Assembly: GCA_903826205.1 (NCBI GenBank)
Contig: CAIKDP010000033.1
Coordinates: 1 to 38,758 of the forward strand
DNA length: 38,758 nucleotides
Direction of reading: 5' to 3'
Source: Akkermansiaceae bacterium
Lineage (GTDB): Bacteria; Verrucomicrobiota; Verrucomicrobiia; Verrucomicrobiales; Akkermansiaceae
The position numbers and the translations under genes are program-made. This document shows, piece by piece, positions 23,272-32,666 of this stretch; the stretch's first letter is position 1; each line of letters starts with the position of its first letter. The notes beneath the pieces were generated by a model. The model was not told where the DNA came from, did no database searches, and worked only from the letters and a program-made list of their open reading frames with translations.

Positions 23272-24690
23272 CTAAAGATAGCGCAGAACCCAATAGACAT
23301 GGGCCACGGCGATGTGAACCACCATCATCGGGAAGGCGTGCTTGGTGTAAGTGAGGAAACGGAACGGAATGCCGTTGCGTTCGGCAATGCCGGCGACGGT
23401 TAGATTGGCGCTGGCCCCCACCAGCGTGCCGTTGCCGCCAAGGCAGGCACCCAGCGACAGGGCCCACCACAATGGCAGCAGACCCTCCGGCCCGCCAAAG
23501 GTGGGTGCCATGGATTTGATCAGCGGAATCATGGTGGCCACGAACGGGATGTTGTCCACGATGGCGGACAACAAGGCCGAAGCCCACAGCACGCCCAACC
23601 CGGTGGCTTTGAGATCGCCGCCGGTGATGGCCACAAGGTGGTCGGCGAGCATTTTCAAAAAACCGGTGTGCTCGACGCCCGCCACCACCACAAACAACCC
23701 GATGAAGAAAAACAGCGTGATCCACTCCACTTCGTTGAAGACATGGGTCACCCCCTTGGTTTGCTCATCGGCGGATTTTCCAAGGTTGTCTAACAGCAAC
23801 ATCAGGGTGGCTCCCGCGATGCCGATGGTTCCCGACTCAAGACCGATGTGCCGTGCCAGGATGAAGGCCACCAGCACCCCGCCGATGACAACGAGGGATT
23901 TGATCAGCAAGGTTTTGTCGCTGATGGCGGCGCGTTCATCCAGCGCCATGATCCAGGCCTGCGCTGCGGGCGTGCTGCGCAGGTGTTTGCCCCAGAACAG
24001 ATGGATGGCCAGCGTGTGCACCACCAGAATAATGAGAATGACCGGGGCCAGGTTGCTCACAAAAGCATTGAACGAGAGCCCGGCGCCGGCTCCGATGATG
24101 ATGTTAGGCGGGTCGCCGATGAGGGTGGCGGTGCCGCCAATGTTGGAGGCTATCACCTGGGACAGCAAAAATGGATAGGGGGGCACCTTCAGGTGAGAGC
24201 AAATCACCAGCGTCACCGGCACCACCAACAGCACGGTGGTGACGTTGTCCAACAACGCGGACACCACCGCGGTGACCACTCCCAGCAAGGCCAGAATCCC
24301 GGCAGGATGGCCCTTGGCCAGCTTGGCTGCCCGGATGGCGAGGTATTCAAAGATGCCGCTTTTGCGCGAGATGGACACGATGATCATCATCCCGCAGAGC
24401 AGGCCGAGGGTGTTGAAGTCAATGCCGGCGATCGCCTCGTGCTGGTTGAGAATGCCGCTGGCTATCATCAGCACCGCGCCGCTCAGCGCGACAATCGCCC
24501 GGTTCAGGCGTTCCGTCATGATGGCACCATAGGTGAGAAACAGCAACCCGACGGCAACCCACATCGGCTGCATCCCGAAAATCAGCAACAGGTCGCCGTG
24601 CGGGGCGTCGGCCGCAATCATTGCGAGGATGGATTGGGTGGCTGCCACTGGGTCCGCAGGTTGCGACAAATAATCCGTTAGACAAGGCAT
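23272..24690 (-). CDS. NhaD-like Na+/H+ antiporter (ion transporter superfamily)
   Basis: The 472-residue integral membrane protein has about 12 hydrophobic segments and the duplicated signatures of the IT superfamily: SALLDNVTTVLLVVP and IGDPPNIIIG in the first half, SAIVDNIPFVATMIPLI and GASANLTVAG in the second. The LLDN/IVDN Asp-Asn pairs and the DPPN loop are typical of NhaD/ArsB-like antiporters; Na+/H+ exchange is more likely than arsenite export because no ars genes are near. I chose the ATG at 24690 because GGGAGAA lies immediately upstream; a start at 24747 would overlap the divergent gene. It shares a 56-bp divergent intergenic region with a second antiporter gene. Confidence 0.9.
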   Translation of the reverse strand: MPCLTDYLSQPADPVAATQSILAMIAADAPHGDLLLIFGMQPMWVAVGLLFLTYGAIMTERLNRAIVALSGAVLMIASGILNQHEAIAGIDFNTLGLLCGMMIIVSISRKSGIFEYLAIRAAKLAKGHPAGILALLGVVTAVVSALLDNVTTVLLVVPVTLVICSHLKVPPYPFLLSQVIASNIGGTATLIGDPPNIIIGAGAGLSFNAFVSNLAPVILIILVVHTLAIHLFWGKHLRSTPAAQAWIMALDERAAISDKTLLIKSLVVIGGVLVAFILARHIGLESGTIGIAGATLMLLLDNLGKSADEQTKGVTHVFNEVEWITLFFFIGLFVVVAGVEHTGFLKMLADHLVAITGGDLKATGLGVLWASALLSAIVDNIPFVATMIPLIKSMAPTFGGPEGLLPLWWALSLGACLGGNGTLVGASANLTVAGIAERNGIPFRFLTYTKHAFPMMVVHIAVAHVYWVLRYL

Positions 24691-24746
24691 TTCTCCCGCC
24701 GCGGCCGGAAACCAAGGCTTGTCAACGCAGGGGCTGCGCCATATCA

Positions 24747-26324
24747 ATGAATCAGCCCCCCATGCCCCGCTTCCTGGCCATCAGCATCACCATTTTCCTG
24801 ACGCTCGCGTCTTCCAACGTCGCGCCGGGCGGCGTGACGCCCGCGGCCGCCCCGGCGGAGGTCGGTGCCGTGGCGGTGCCTCATGCGGCCTTTCCCAGGC
24901 CGCTGGATGCCTACGGCGTGGCGGGCGACGGATTGTTAGACAAGCTTCGGGCGCGGGTGGCCGCGGAGCCGTTCAATCTGGCGGCTACGGGCATTTTCCT
25001 GCTTGCGATTGTGCACACCTTCGCCTGCGGATGGTTCACCCGTTTGGCGCACAGGTATGAGCATCTCCATCAGGAAGAGTTGCAAAGCCGCGCGATGCCT
25101 GATGAGGAGTGGCCGGATGGCGTGGCGGAGGTATCGTTCCGCGGCACACTGTTTCACTTGTTAGGTGAGGTGGAGGTGGTGTTCGGGTTGTGGATCATCG
25201 TGTTGGCTGCGGCCGCCTCGCACTATTACAGTTGGGTGGATTTCAAGCTCTATATCGGTTCGGACTGCCGGTTTGCCGAACCCTTGTTCGTGGTGGTCAT
25301 CATGGCGATTGCGGCGAGTCGCCCGGTGTTGCGCTGTGCCGAGCGGGTGATGGCCCTGGCGGCCGCGCTCGGCAGGGGCAGTCCCGCCGCCTGGTGGTTG
25401 AGCGTGCTCACGGTGGCGCCGGTGCTTGGGTCGTTCATCACCGAGCCGGCTGCCATGACCCTCGGTGCCTTGTTGTTAGCCAAGAGGTTTTTCCCGCACC
25501 GGCCGTCGGCGAAGCTCGCCTACGCCACTCTGGGATTGCTGTTTGTCAACATCTCGGTCGGGGGCACGCTGACCAGCTTTGCCGCGCCGCCGGTGCTGAT
25601 GGTGGCCGCGAAGTGGGGGTGGGACACGCCGTTCATGCTGCTGCATTTCGGGTGGAAGGCGGTGCTGGGAATCGGTCTGGCCAATGGTTGTTATTATCTG
25701 ATATTTCGCGGCGAGCTGGGCCGGTTGGCCGCGGCGGCCCGGGCGGGTGGCGAGGCCCCCGTCGCGCCGCCATCATGGGATGAGCGGGAAACGCCGATTC
25801 CGGGTTGGATCCTTGGTGTGCATCTGGCGTTTCTGGCATGGACGGTTTATTCCGCGCACTATCCGGTGTTGTTCATTGGCGGGTTCTTGTTTTTCCTCGC
25901 GTTTGTGATGGCCACACAGCATCACCAGAATAACGTGGTCATGCGCGGTCCGCTGCTGGTCGGGTTTTTCCTGGCGGGTCTGGTGGTTCACGGCGGCTGT
26001 CAGGGGTGGTGGATAGAACCCGTGCTGCTGAGCCTTCACGACCAGACGTTGATGTTAGGGGCCACCCTCCTAACCGCTTTCAACGACAACGCGGCCATCA
26101 CCTATCTCGCGGCGCAAGTGGCTGGCATTTCCGCCACCGCCAAATATGCGGTGGTCGCCGGCGCGGTGGCTGGCGGCGGCTTGACCGTGATTGCCAACGC
26201 GCCCAATCCCGCAGGTTACAGCCTGCTGGCGCGTTTTTTTCATTTTGGCATCTCGCCGCTCGGGTTGGCGCTGGGAGCCCTGCCGCCGACCCTCATCGTC
26301 TATGGATGTCTGATGTGGCTTTGA
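24747..26324 (+). CDS. Putative Na+/H+ antiporter of the Na_H_antiport_3 type
   Basis: The 525-residue protein begins with a signal-like hydrophobic stretch (about 10-28) and a Pro/Ala-rich segment, then around 11 membrane helices. LGSFITEPAAMTLGALLLAK near 230-250, GGTLTSFAAPPVLMVA near 278-293, AFNDNAAITYLAAQVAG near 448 and LTVIANAPNPAGYSLL near 485 match the putative Na+/H+ antiporter family (Pfam Na_H_antiport_3), which resembles the IT superfamily with buried Glu/Asp and Asn residues. Assignment to that family is from memory; transport activity is inferred. It is divergent from the NhaD-like gene. A gap of about 330 bp follows before the next gene. Confidence 0.82.
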   Translation: MNQPPMPRFLAISITIFLTLASSNVAPGGVTPAAAPAEVGAVAVPHAAFPRPLDAYGVAGDGLLDKLRARVAAEPFNLAATGIFLLAIVHTFACGWFTRLAHRYEHLHQEELQSRAMPDEEWPDGVAEVSFRGTLFHLLGEVEVVFGLWIIVLAAAASHYYSWVDFKLYIGSDCRFAEPLFVVVIMAIAASRPVLRCAERVMALAAALGRGSPAAWWLSVLTVAPVLGSFITEPAAMTLGALLLAKRFFPHRPSAKLAYATLGLLFVNISVGGTLTSFAAPPVLMVAAKWGWDTPFMLLHFGWKAVLGIGLANGCYYLIFRGELGRLAAAARAGGEAPVAPPSWDERETPIPGWILGVHLAFLAWTVYSAHYPVLFIGGFLFFLAFVMATQHHQNNVVMRGPLLVGFFLAGLVVHGGCQGWWIEPVLLSLHDQTLMLGATLLTAFNDNAAITYLAAQVAGISATAKYAVVAGAVAGGGLTVIANAPNPAGYSLLARFFHFGISPLGLALGALPPTLIVYGCLMWL

Positions 26325-26656
26325 CAAGCCGGCTCAATTTCCCCATCCGCTTTTTCCCGCGACTGCGCTCTCCGTGGAAAACCCGCCCTTGCTTGCCTTA
26401 TCCCCGCGGGGCTTCCCATCCTCAACAACCAGCATCGATACACTTTCGCAGCGTTCATGCCTTTTTTTGTGGCGGGCGTAACCCAGGCCGCCGCACCGCG
26501 CCTGCCGTGTCCGACATGTTCATGCACGAGGGAATCGGATTCAGCCTACGCTGTCAATAACATAATGACTGGCATTATAAATAATGGTAGTCCAGTCAGC
26601 CTAACGTTCTGTTAAAGGCGTCATTAAGGTTGTCAGACAAGGTGTTCCATGATGCC
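26325..26656 (+). other. Gene-free stretch with AT-rich promoter-like region
   Basis: No convincing coding frame is seen. The first 200 bases are C-rich, plus strand, with no clear terminator. The last 100 are AT-rich and contain a possible -10 TATAAA (26576-26581) inside an inverted repeat GACTGG...CCAGTC (26567-26572 and 26592-26597, 19-base spacing), which could be an operator over the promoter of the downstream three-gene set. No good -35 is present. One CTAAC motif lies at 26601. Confidence 0.4.
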
Positions 26657-27634
26657 ATGAGTTCACCTCCCATGACATTCGTCCAATCGCTCCGTTCCTT
26701 GGTCCCGCTGGCCGTGGGTCTGCTTGTCGGCGGGGTGGGCGCCACCTTGTATGTGCAAAGCCAGCCCGGTGAGGCGGGTTCGCCCGAGGCGCGCGCCAAC
26801 CGGTTGGAGGTCGAGTTGCAACGGGCGCATAACCGTGTGGCCGCGCTGGAGGCCGCGGAGCCACAGGGGCGGCGTCGCCCGGGACGGACGTTGGTCGATG
26901 GCGCGCGCACCATTGCCGAGGACATTCGGGAGGGTCGGTCGGTGAGTCCGGACGATTTATTCCGCGCGAGCCAACCGTTGCTGCGGGATCTGGCGCCCTT
27001 GTTGGATCGCATGCGGGTGAAGCAACAGCGGCAGATGATCGACAGCATGACGGGTGAACTGGCCCGCAAATACAACCTGACGCCCCAACAGCAGGACGCC
27101 CTCAAGCAATGGTTTGAACAAAAAACGGAGGCGGAGGCGAAGCGCTTCAGCGACTTGGTCGGCAGGGACGGCACGCGGCTCCAAGACCTCATGCAGGCAT
27201 CCCGTGATGTCCGTCCCGACGAGGGGCTGGATGGATTCATGGCCGGCATCCTGAGCGGTGACAAGCTGACAACCTTCAAGGCCGAACGCATGGCACAGCA
27301 GGCGGAGCGGGTCCAACAAGATGCCGACATGCGGGTGGCCCGGCTCGATGCGCTGGTGAAGCTCGATGACGCGCAGCGCGACGAGATGTTCGGGGTGATG
27401 GCGCGCACCTCACGTGACTACGATCCGGCGATGAAGCTGGAGGGGGTGGGTGGAGCGATAGGTGCCACACCGGCTGGAAGCCGGCAGCAGGCGATGTTGG
27501 GCGTGTTGCGGCCGGAGCAGCGCGCCGTCTATCAGGCCGAACAACAACGCCGCCGCGAGGAGGCCGCGAAGGATATGGACGCCATCGGCCTGACCCTTCC
27601 CGCCGATTGGGATATGTTCAACAACGATTTCTGA
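26657..27634 (+). CDS. Membrane-anchored helical protein with LTxxQ-like motifs, function unknown
   Basis: From the ATG at 26657 the product has 325 residues; a TTG 27 bases upstream is in frame but less likely. One membrane segment (about 14-32) follows a short N-terminus. The rest is charged and helical, with a coiled coil near 43-65 (ANRLEVELQRAHNRVAALEA). The motifs YNLTPQQQDALKQWF and LGVLRPEQRAVYQAEQQ resemble the LTxxQ-type motifs of Spy/CpxP-like envelope proteins. No enzyme motif is seen. The ABC ATPase gene begins only 4 bp after its stop, then the permease overlaps, so the three genes are almost surely one operon. It could be an accessory or sensor subunit of that exporter. Confidence 0.72.
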   Translation: MSSPPMTFVQSLRSLVPLAVGLLVGGVGATLYVQSQPGEAGSPEARANRLEVELQRAHNRVAALEAAEPQGRRRPGRTLVDGARTIAEDIREGRSVSPDDLFRASQPLLRDLAPLLDRMRVKQQRQMIDSMTGELARKYNLTPQQQDALKQWFEQKTEAEAKRFSDLVGRDGTRLQDLMQASRDVRPDEGLDGFMAGILSGDKLTTFKAERMAQQAERVQQDADMRVARLDALVKLDDAQRDEMFGVMARTSRDYDPAMKLEGVGGAIGATPAGSRQQAMLGVLRPEQRAVYQAEQQRRREEAAKDMDAIGLTLPADWDMFNNDF

Positions 27635-27638
27635 GACC

Positions 27639-28616
27639 GTGGATAGCGATTATTCCAACCCTCCGGACGGTCTCACGCCGGCCATCGACATCCGCTCGCT
27701 ACGGGTGGACTACGGCGATTTCTGTGCCGTGGACGATCTCACGCTGAGCGTGCCGGCGGGCGAGGTGTTCGGGTTGGTCGGTCCCAACGGCGCGGGTAAA
27801 ACCAGCACCTTCCGGGTTTTGACCACGTTGTTAGAGCCGACCTACGGTGAAGTGATCCTCGATGGCGTGGATGTGATCGAGGACATCGAAAGCGCCCGCC
27901 GCATCCTTGGCTACATGCCGGATTTGGCGCCGTTGCCCACCGATCTCAAAGTCTGGGAGTTTCTGGATTTTCACGCGGCGGCCTACGGGCTTGGCAGCCG
28001 CAGGCAGCGGCGCGAGCGGGTGGCCGAGTGTTTGGAGGAAGTGGCGCTCAGCGCGCAATGGCATAGCTGGTGCAAGGAACTTTCCCGCGGCCAGATGCAG
28101 CGGGTGGTGCTAGCCAAGACCTTGTTGCACCGGCCACGGGTACTCATTCTCGATGAACCGGCGAGCGGGCTCGACCCGCTGGCGCGCCGCGATTTGCGCA
28201 ACGCGTTGCGCAAGCTGGCAACGGCGGGCGCGACGGTGTTTGTCAGCTCGCACATTTTGAGCGAACTCGCCGAAATGTGCTCGTCCCTCTGCGTCATGAA
28301 CCGCGGCCAACTGCTCGCTGCGGGCACCGTCGATCAAGTCCGCGGCCAACTCGGCCGCACCGAACGCACACTCACCGCCACGCTGCTCGGACAGCCCGCG
28401 GAAGCCGCCGCCTGGCTGCGCGCGCAAGCGGCCGTGCACGACCTGCGCGTCGGCGGGTCGCAAGTGGTCTTCGGCTTCACCGGCAGCGACGAGGCGCAAG
28501 CGGAGTTGGTGGCGGGTCTCATCCATTTGGGGCTGCGCCTGCGGGCGTTCGAGGAAAAGCGCTCGTCGTTTGAAGATATTCTGGTTGAAGTCGCAGAAGC
28601 CAACCGCCGCCCATGA
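27639..28616 (+). CDS. ABC transporter ATP-binding protein
   Basis: The 325-residue protein starts with GTG at 27639. It has Walker A GPNGAGKT at 48-55, GYMPD at 91-95 in the Q-loop position (Asp instead of Gln, a change seen in ABC-2-type ATPases), the signature LSRGQMQR at 148-155, Walker B VLILDEP at 168-174, a D-loop SGLDP and the switch His205 in VSSHIL. The last 90 residues form the C-terminal extension common in ABC-2 exporters. The following permease gene overlaps its stop as ATGA, so the two are translationally coupled. It powers export of an unknown substrate. It is not next to the GldF/GldG genes and probably belongs only to its own permease. Confidence 0.93.
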   Translation: MDSDYSNPPDGLTPAIDIRSLRVDYGDFCAVDDLTLSVPAGEVFGLVGPNGAGKTSTFRVLTTLLEPTYGEVILDGVDVIEDIESARRILGYMPDLAPLPTDLKVWEFLDFHAAAYGLGSRRQRRERVAECLEEVALSAQWHSWCKELSRGQMQRVVLAKTLLHRPRVLILDEPASGLDPLARRDLRNALRKLATAGATVFVSSHILSELAEMCSSLCVMNRGQLLAAGTVDQVRGQLGRTERTLTATLLGQPAEAAAWLRAQAAVHDLRVGGSQVVFGFTGSDEAQAELVAGLIHLGLRLRAFEEKRSSFEDILVEVAEANRRP

Positions 28617-30310
28617 ATCTAACACATCCCAACATCGTCCTTGCCCGCCATGCCGCATGGAAAATCTGGAGCAATCCGATATTCCTGCGGTATTGCCAGT
28701 CGCGGTTGCGGATGCGCGGGGTGGGGGTGGCCATGCTGCTCACGGTGCTCATCGCCGGGTTCATCGTGGCCATGGCCAGTTCCATCGGCATCAGCGGCCG
28801 GATGAGTCCGTCTGATGCCGCGCGCAGCGCCATCATTCCGCTGCTCATCATGCAGGCGGTCATCCTGTTTGTGTTAGGCACCGCGCAGGTGGCAGGCAGC
28901 ATGACCGCCGAACGTGACGAGGGGGTCATCGACTATCAACGCCTCATTCCGATGTCGCCCCTGGCGAAAGTTTTCGGCTATCTCTTCGGTCTGCCGGTGC
29001 GCGAGTATGCGATGTTGCTGGCCACGCTGCCGTTCACGGGGTGGGCGCTGTGGCGCGGCCAGGTGGCCATGGGCGTGTGGCTGCCGTTGTATGCCGTCGT
29101 CTGGAGCTCCACGCTGCTCTATCACTTCACCGGTTTGCTCACCGGCACGGTGGCCCGCAACCGCCGCTGGGCCTTTCTCGCCTCGATCGGGCTGGTGTTT
29201 TGTCTCTACACCATCATTCCGCAGATGGCGAAGTTCGGGTTGGTGTTTTTCAAGTATCTGACCATCATGCCGGTGTTTGAGGAAAGCCTCTCCGGCTTGC
29301 TGCCGGAGGCTGCGGGTGCGGTCGTCAAGGCCGGCCAGCGGCTGTTGCCAAGCGTGAAGTTTTTCAATCTGGATTTTTCCGAGGCGGTGTTCAGCGTGTT
29401 TTCGCAAGGCGGGCTGATCCTCACATTCGTGATCATGCTGTGCCGGAAATGGCGGCGGACGGAGTCTCATTTGTTAGGAAAACCGTGGGCCGCGGGGTTC
29501 TTTGTATGGATCCAGGTTCTGTTGTTAGGTAATGCGCTGCCGCTGATTGAGCCGGGCACGTTGTTTCCGTCGCGTGGCTTCTACCGGATGGTGCAGGTGC
29601 TGCCCGATTGGGCGCCCAGTCCCATGGAGGCGGTGACGATGTCCGGGATGTACGGGTTGGTCACGCTGGTGCTGATTTTCGTATTGGGAGGCATCATCAC
29701 GCCCACGGCGGATCATCAACTGCGCGGCTGGCGGCGGGCCCGCAAACAGGGGGCGGTCGCGTTGCCGCGCCTGGCGGATGCGGCCACCGCGTATGGGTGG
29801 GTGCTGGTGATGGCCTTGGTGGGTGCGGCGGGCTGGTTTTTGTTCACCCGCGCATTGGTTGAGTCGCGCTGGTTTCCGGGCCATGTTGTGCCCCTCCGCA
29901 CCTTGGGGTTTTTCGCGGCGGTCATGCTGGCCGGCGGCCTTGGCTTTCAAACTTTGTTAGAATGGAAGGGCGGCCGCGTGGTCGGCCTGACTGCCATCTT
30001 CGTCGGGGTGGTTCCCCTCATGGTAGGGGCGGTGTGCAGTGCTGTGAGCGAACGCCTGCTGGCCACGGCGTTGTGGTTGATAGGGATGTCGCCGGTGAGC
30101 CTGCCGTTTTATGCCGCGGGCTCGTTGCTCTCGATCGCGGAGCTGCCGGTGGTGGCGGCACGCGCGGTGCCACGGGCGTTCTATTTCTGGTTGTTAGTCG
30201 GGGTGTTGGTGATGTTGTGGCTGAGCGTGCGGCTGTGGGCGGCGCGCCAGGCGATGGCCCGCCGCGTGCTCGCGGCCCCGGCCGCCGGCGATTCGCAATC
30301 CCCGGTTTAA
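28613..30310 (+). CDS. Large ABC transporter permease
   Basis: The 565-residue integral membrane protein has about 12 hydrophobic segments, roughly twice the usual ABC-2 permease of six, so it may act as a single full-length membrane unit. The coupling motif TAERDEGVIDYQRLIPMSPLAK near residues 99-120 resembles the E-x-x-x-G-x(n)-P loop of ABC-2 permeases. Its ATG overlaps the ATPase stop. Four copies of the dispersed heptamer TTGTTAG fall in this gene, all read as Leu-Leu. The substrate is unknown; there is no immunity or modification gene nearby to suggest a bacteriocin or natural product. Confidence 0.85.
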   Translation: MNLTHPNIVLARHAAWKIWSNPIFLRYCQSRLRMRGVGVAMLLTVLIAGFIVAMASSIGISGRMSPSDAARSAIIPLLIMQAVILFVLGTAQVAGSMTAERDEGVIDYQRLIPMSPLAKVFGYLFGLPVREYAMLLATLPFTGWALWRGQVAMGVWLPLYAVVWSSTLLYHFTGLLTGTVARNRRWAFLASIGLVFCLYTIIPQMAKFGLVFFKYLTIMPVFEESLSGLLPEAAGAVVKAGQRLLPSVKFFNLDFSEAVFSVFSQGGLILTFVIMLCRKWRRTESHLLGKPWAAGFFVWIQVLLLGNALPLIEPGTLFPSRGFYRMVQVLPDWAPSPMEAVTMSGMYGLVTLVLIFVLGGIITPTADHQLRGWRRARKQGAVALPRLADAATAYGWVLVMALVGAAGWFLFTRALVESRWFPGHVVPLRTLGFFAAVMLAGGLGFQTLLEWKGGRVVGLTAIFVGVVPLMVGAVCSAVSERLLATALWLIGMSPVSLPFYAAGSLLSIAELPVVAARAVPRAFYFWLLVGVLVMLWLSVRLWAARQAMARRVLAAPAAGDSQSPV

Positions 30311-30352
30311 CCCTGAGGATCCGCGCTTGCCAGTGGGTGGAAATCCGCTTCA

Positions 30353-31441
30353 ATGACGGGCATGCAAAATGACGACCGCGAGTTTTTGTTCCGGCTGCTG
30401 GAGACTCCCAGTCCCACGGGTTTTGAAATGCCCGGCCAGCGGGTGTGGGCGGATTGGCTCCGTCCCCATGCCGCGGAGGTTGCCTGTGATGCGTATGGTT
30501 CGGCCTGGGCCACCCTGCCCGGCAAATCCACGCGATCTATCATGCTCGCGGCCCATGCCGATGAGATCGGCTACATGATCAAGCACATCGATGACAAGGG
30601 GTTTTTGCGCATCGACCGGGTGGGCGGTTCGGATGCGGCCACCGCCAGGGGCCGCCGCCTCACCCTGCTCGGCGACAAGGGCCCGGTCCCCGGCATCATA
30701 GGCAACACCGCAATCCACTTGCGCCGCGACGACCCCGGCGCCGAGAAAGCCCCGGCCGTGCATGACCTGTGGGTCGATGTCGGGGCCTCCAACCCCGCCG
30801 AGGTTGCCGCTCTCGGCCTGCGCGTCGGCCATCCCTCGGTCTATCAGGACGGTCCGCTCGAACTCGCCCACAAACGCCTCGTCGGCCGCGCCCTCGACAA
30901 CCGGATCGGCAGTTACATCATCGCCCAGGTGCTCAAGCGTCTCGCCCGCTCGAAGCAAAAACCGGTATTCAGCTTGGTCTGCCTCAATGCCATTCAAGAG
31001 GAAATCGGCGGTCATGGCGCGGTGATGGCGGCATACCGCATCAAGCCGGACCTGTGCCTTTGCCTCGATGTCACCCACGCCACGGACACTCCCGGCCTCG
31101 AGCCGGCCAAGACCGGCAGCGTCAAACTCGGGGGTGGTCCCACCGTCACCCATGGCACCGCCAATCACCCGCAAGTCATCAAGCGCCTGCTGGAGGTGGC
31201 CGCCGCCAAAAGAATCCCGCTCCAACATGAGGCCAGCAGCCGCTTCACCGGCACCGATACGGACAAGATTTTCACCAGTCGCGAAGGCATTCCCAGCGCG
31301 CTGGTTTCGCTGCCATTGCGCTGCATGCACTCGGTGGTTGAGACAGCCCACCTCGATGACATCGCCCACACCATCGATCTGCTCGGCGCCTTTGTCCTTT
31401 CGCTCACGGCCAAGGACCTCTTTCACCAGACTCTAACATGA
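30353..31441 (+). CDS. M42 family metallopeptidase (glutamyl/deblocking aminopeptidase, FrvX type)
   Basis: The 362-residue protein has the M42 dinuclear metal site: His68 and Asp70 in LAAHADEIG, Asp182 in RALDNRIG, the catalytic Glu216 and metal ligand Glu217 in QEEIGGHGA, Asp239 in LCLDVTHATD and His326 in LRCMHSVVE. Family members form large tetrahedral cytoplasmic aminopeptidases that trim peptides; which N-terminal residue is cut cannot be read from sequence. An ATG three codons later (30362) is an alternative start. The stop is one base from the stop of the convergent corA gene. Confidence 0.92.
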   Translation: MTGMQNDDREFLFRLLETPSPTGFEMPGQRVWADWLRPHAAEVACDAYGSAWATLPGKSTRSIMLAAHADEIGYMIKHIDDKGFLRIDRVGGSDAATARGRRLTLLGDKGPVPGIIGNTAIHLRRDDPGAEKAPAVHDLWVDVGASNPAEVAALGLRVGHPSVYQDGPLELAHKRLVGRALDNRIGSYIIAQVLKRLARSKQKPVFSLVCLNAIQEEIGGHGAVMAAYRIKPDLCLCLDVTHATDTPGLEPAKTGSVKLGGGPTVTHGTANHPQVIKRLLEVAAAKRIPLQHEASSRFTGTDTDKIFTSREGIPSALVSLPLRCMHSVVETAHLDDIAHTIDLLGAFVLSLTAKDLFHQTLT

Positions 31442-31442
31442 G

Positions 31443-32426
31443 TTAGAGCCAACCCTTGCGCCGGCAGAACCAGAACGGGACGATCACCGAGATGACCATC
31501 AGGCAGATGGAAAACGGATAGCCATAATGCCAGTCTTTTTCCGGCAGATTCACGAAGTTCATTCCGTAAATGCTCGCCACCAAGGTGGGCGGCAGGAAAA
31601 TCACCGCCGCCACCGAGAAGATTTTCACGATCGCATTCTGCTCGATGTTGATCAACCCGAGCGTCGCATCCAACATGAAATTCACCTTGCTGGAGAGGAA
31701 TCCGGCGAATTCCGAGAGCGATTGCAAGTCCCGGGACACCGGCTTGAGCCGCGGATAAATCGGGGACACCGGGCCTTCGCCGCCATCATCAAAGTCCTCG
31801 TGACCCGCATATTGGACCAGCCGCGCCAACGAGACAATGCAGTCCCGCTCGCGTGCGATGAGGTTGCCGCTGCGTCCGAGTTGGAAAATGGCTTCCCGCA
31901 AGTGGCTTTCCGATTCCTTGGCCTGCGGCAGTCGGCGGAAGATCCGCTGCGAGAGTTCTTCCGTCTCCTTGGAGAGGCGCTCCAGGAAGTCCGCCTGCCG
32001 GTCAATGATTGTTTCGATCAGCGCAATGAACACCTGGTCGCGCGACACACTGGTCCGCCTCGCAAACAACGCCGCGGTCTGCCGGAAACTTTGCGGCTCC
32101 ACATCCCGGATCGTGAGCAAAAACCGCCGCACCAACACGAAACTCACTTCCGTGGATTCCGGTGCGTCCGACTCCGTGCTGTAGAGCAGTGAGGTGGTCA
32201 TGAAGCGCGCCCCGTCCTCGCAATACAAGCGGCTCGTGCTCTCGATCTCGCGCATTTCCTCCCGCGTGGGCAGTGCAATGCCAAGGGCCTTCTCCACCGC
32301 CGCCACTTCCTCGGGCGTGCCTTTTAACAAATCGATCCAGACCACAGTGTCCGTCAGCGCCAAGCCAAATTTTTCCACCGGCACTGCCTGCTGCGAATTG
32401 ACCGAAGGATAAACGAAAATCGCCAT
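31443..32426 (-). CDS. corA: Magnesium/cobalt transporter CorA family
   Basis: The protein has 327 residues from the ATG at 32426 (MAIFVYPSVNSQQ), the length usual for CorA; in-frame ATG codons at 32492 and 32504 would add 22-26 residues. It shows an N-terminal alpha/beta cytosolic domain, long stalk helices around 130-260, and two C-terminal membrane helices with the pore signature YGMNF (Gly-Met-Asn at about 288-290) and a basic C-terminus (FWFCRRKGWL). It takes up Mg2+ as a homopentamer gated by cytosolic Mg2+. It is convergent with the M42 gene and divergent from polA, with about 240 bp between the starts. Confidence 0.92.
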   Translation of the reverse strand: MAIFVYPSVNSQQAVPVEKFGLALTDTVVWIDLLKGTPEEVAAVEKALGIALPTREEMREIESTSRLYCEDGARFMTTSLLYSTESDAPESTEVSFVLVRRFLLTIRDVEPQSFRQTAALFARRTSVSRDQVFIALIETIIDRQADFLERLSKETEELSQRIFRRLPQAKESESHLREAIFQLGRSGNLIARERDCIVSLARLVQYAGHEDFDDGGEGPVSPIYPRLKPVSRDLQSLSEFAGFLSSKVNFMLDATLGLINIEQNAIVKIFSVAAVIFLPPTLVASIYGMNFVNLPEKDWHYGYPFSICLMVISVIVPFWFCRRKGWL

Positions 32427-32666
32427 GCGCGGAGGATGGGTCGGCACGGGTTTCCTGTCCAGTCCAAGCTGAATGGAGGCCAAGTTTTCCATGCAGGATC
32501 TCAAGTTTGATCCCCGGTTGCCGTGTCCGCCAGTTGTTGTCTGGTGTTTGTCAGGAACGCCTCAATGATTTTGTCATTGCCCCTAAACCTCCGCCGGACT
32601 AGCCATTGGCATCGTTGTGTGATTCGCACGTGACGAATTCTGGCACCCTCCTGCTGTTCCACCTCC

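Noticed and set aside
24691-24747. Longer N-terminus of the NhaD-like antiporter starting at 24747
   Set aside because: It would overlap the divergent gene start, and GGGAGAA lies just before the ATG at 24690.
26596-27408. Long minus-strand frame opposite the helical membrane protein
   Set aside because: Ser/Arg/Cys-rich shadow translation with no motifs; the plus strand has a membrane anchor and operon spacing with the ABC genes.
27639-28616. This ATPase as the missing partner of the GldF/GldG cluster
   Set aside because: It is translationally coupled to its own permease, 15 kb away from the GldF-like gene.
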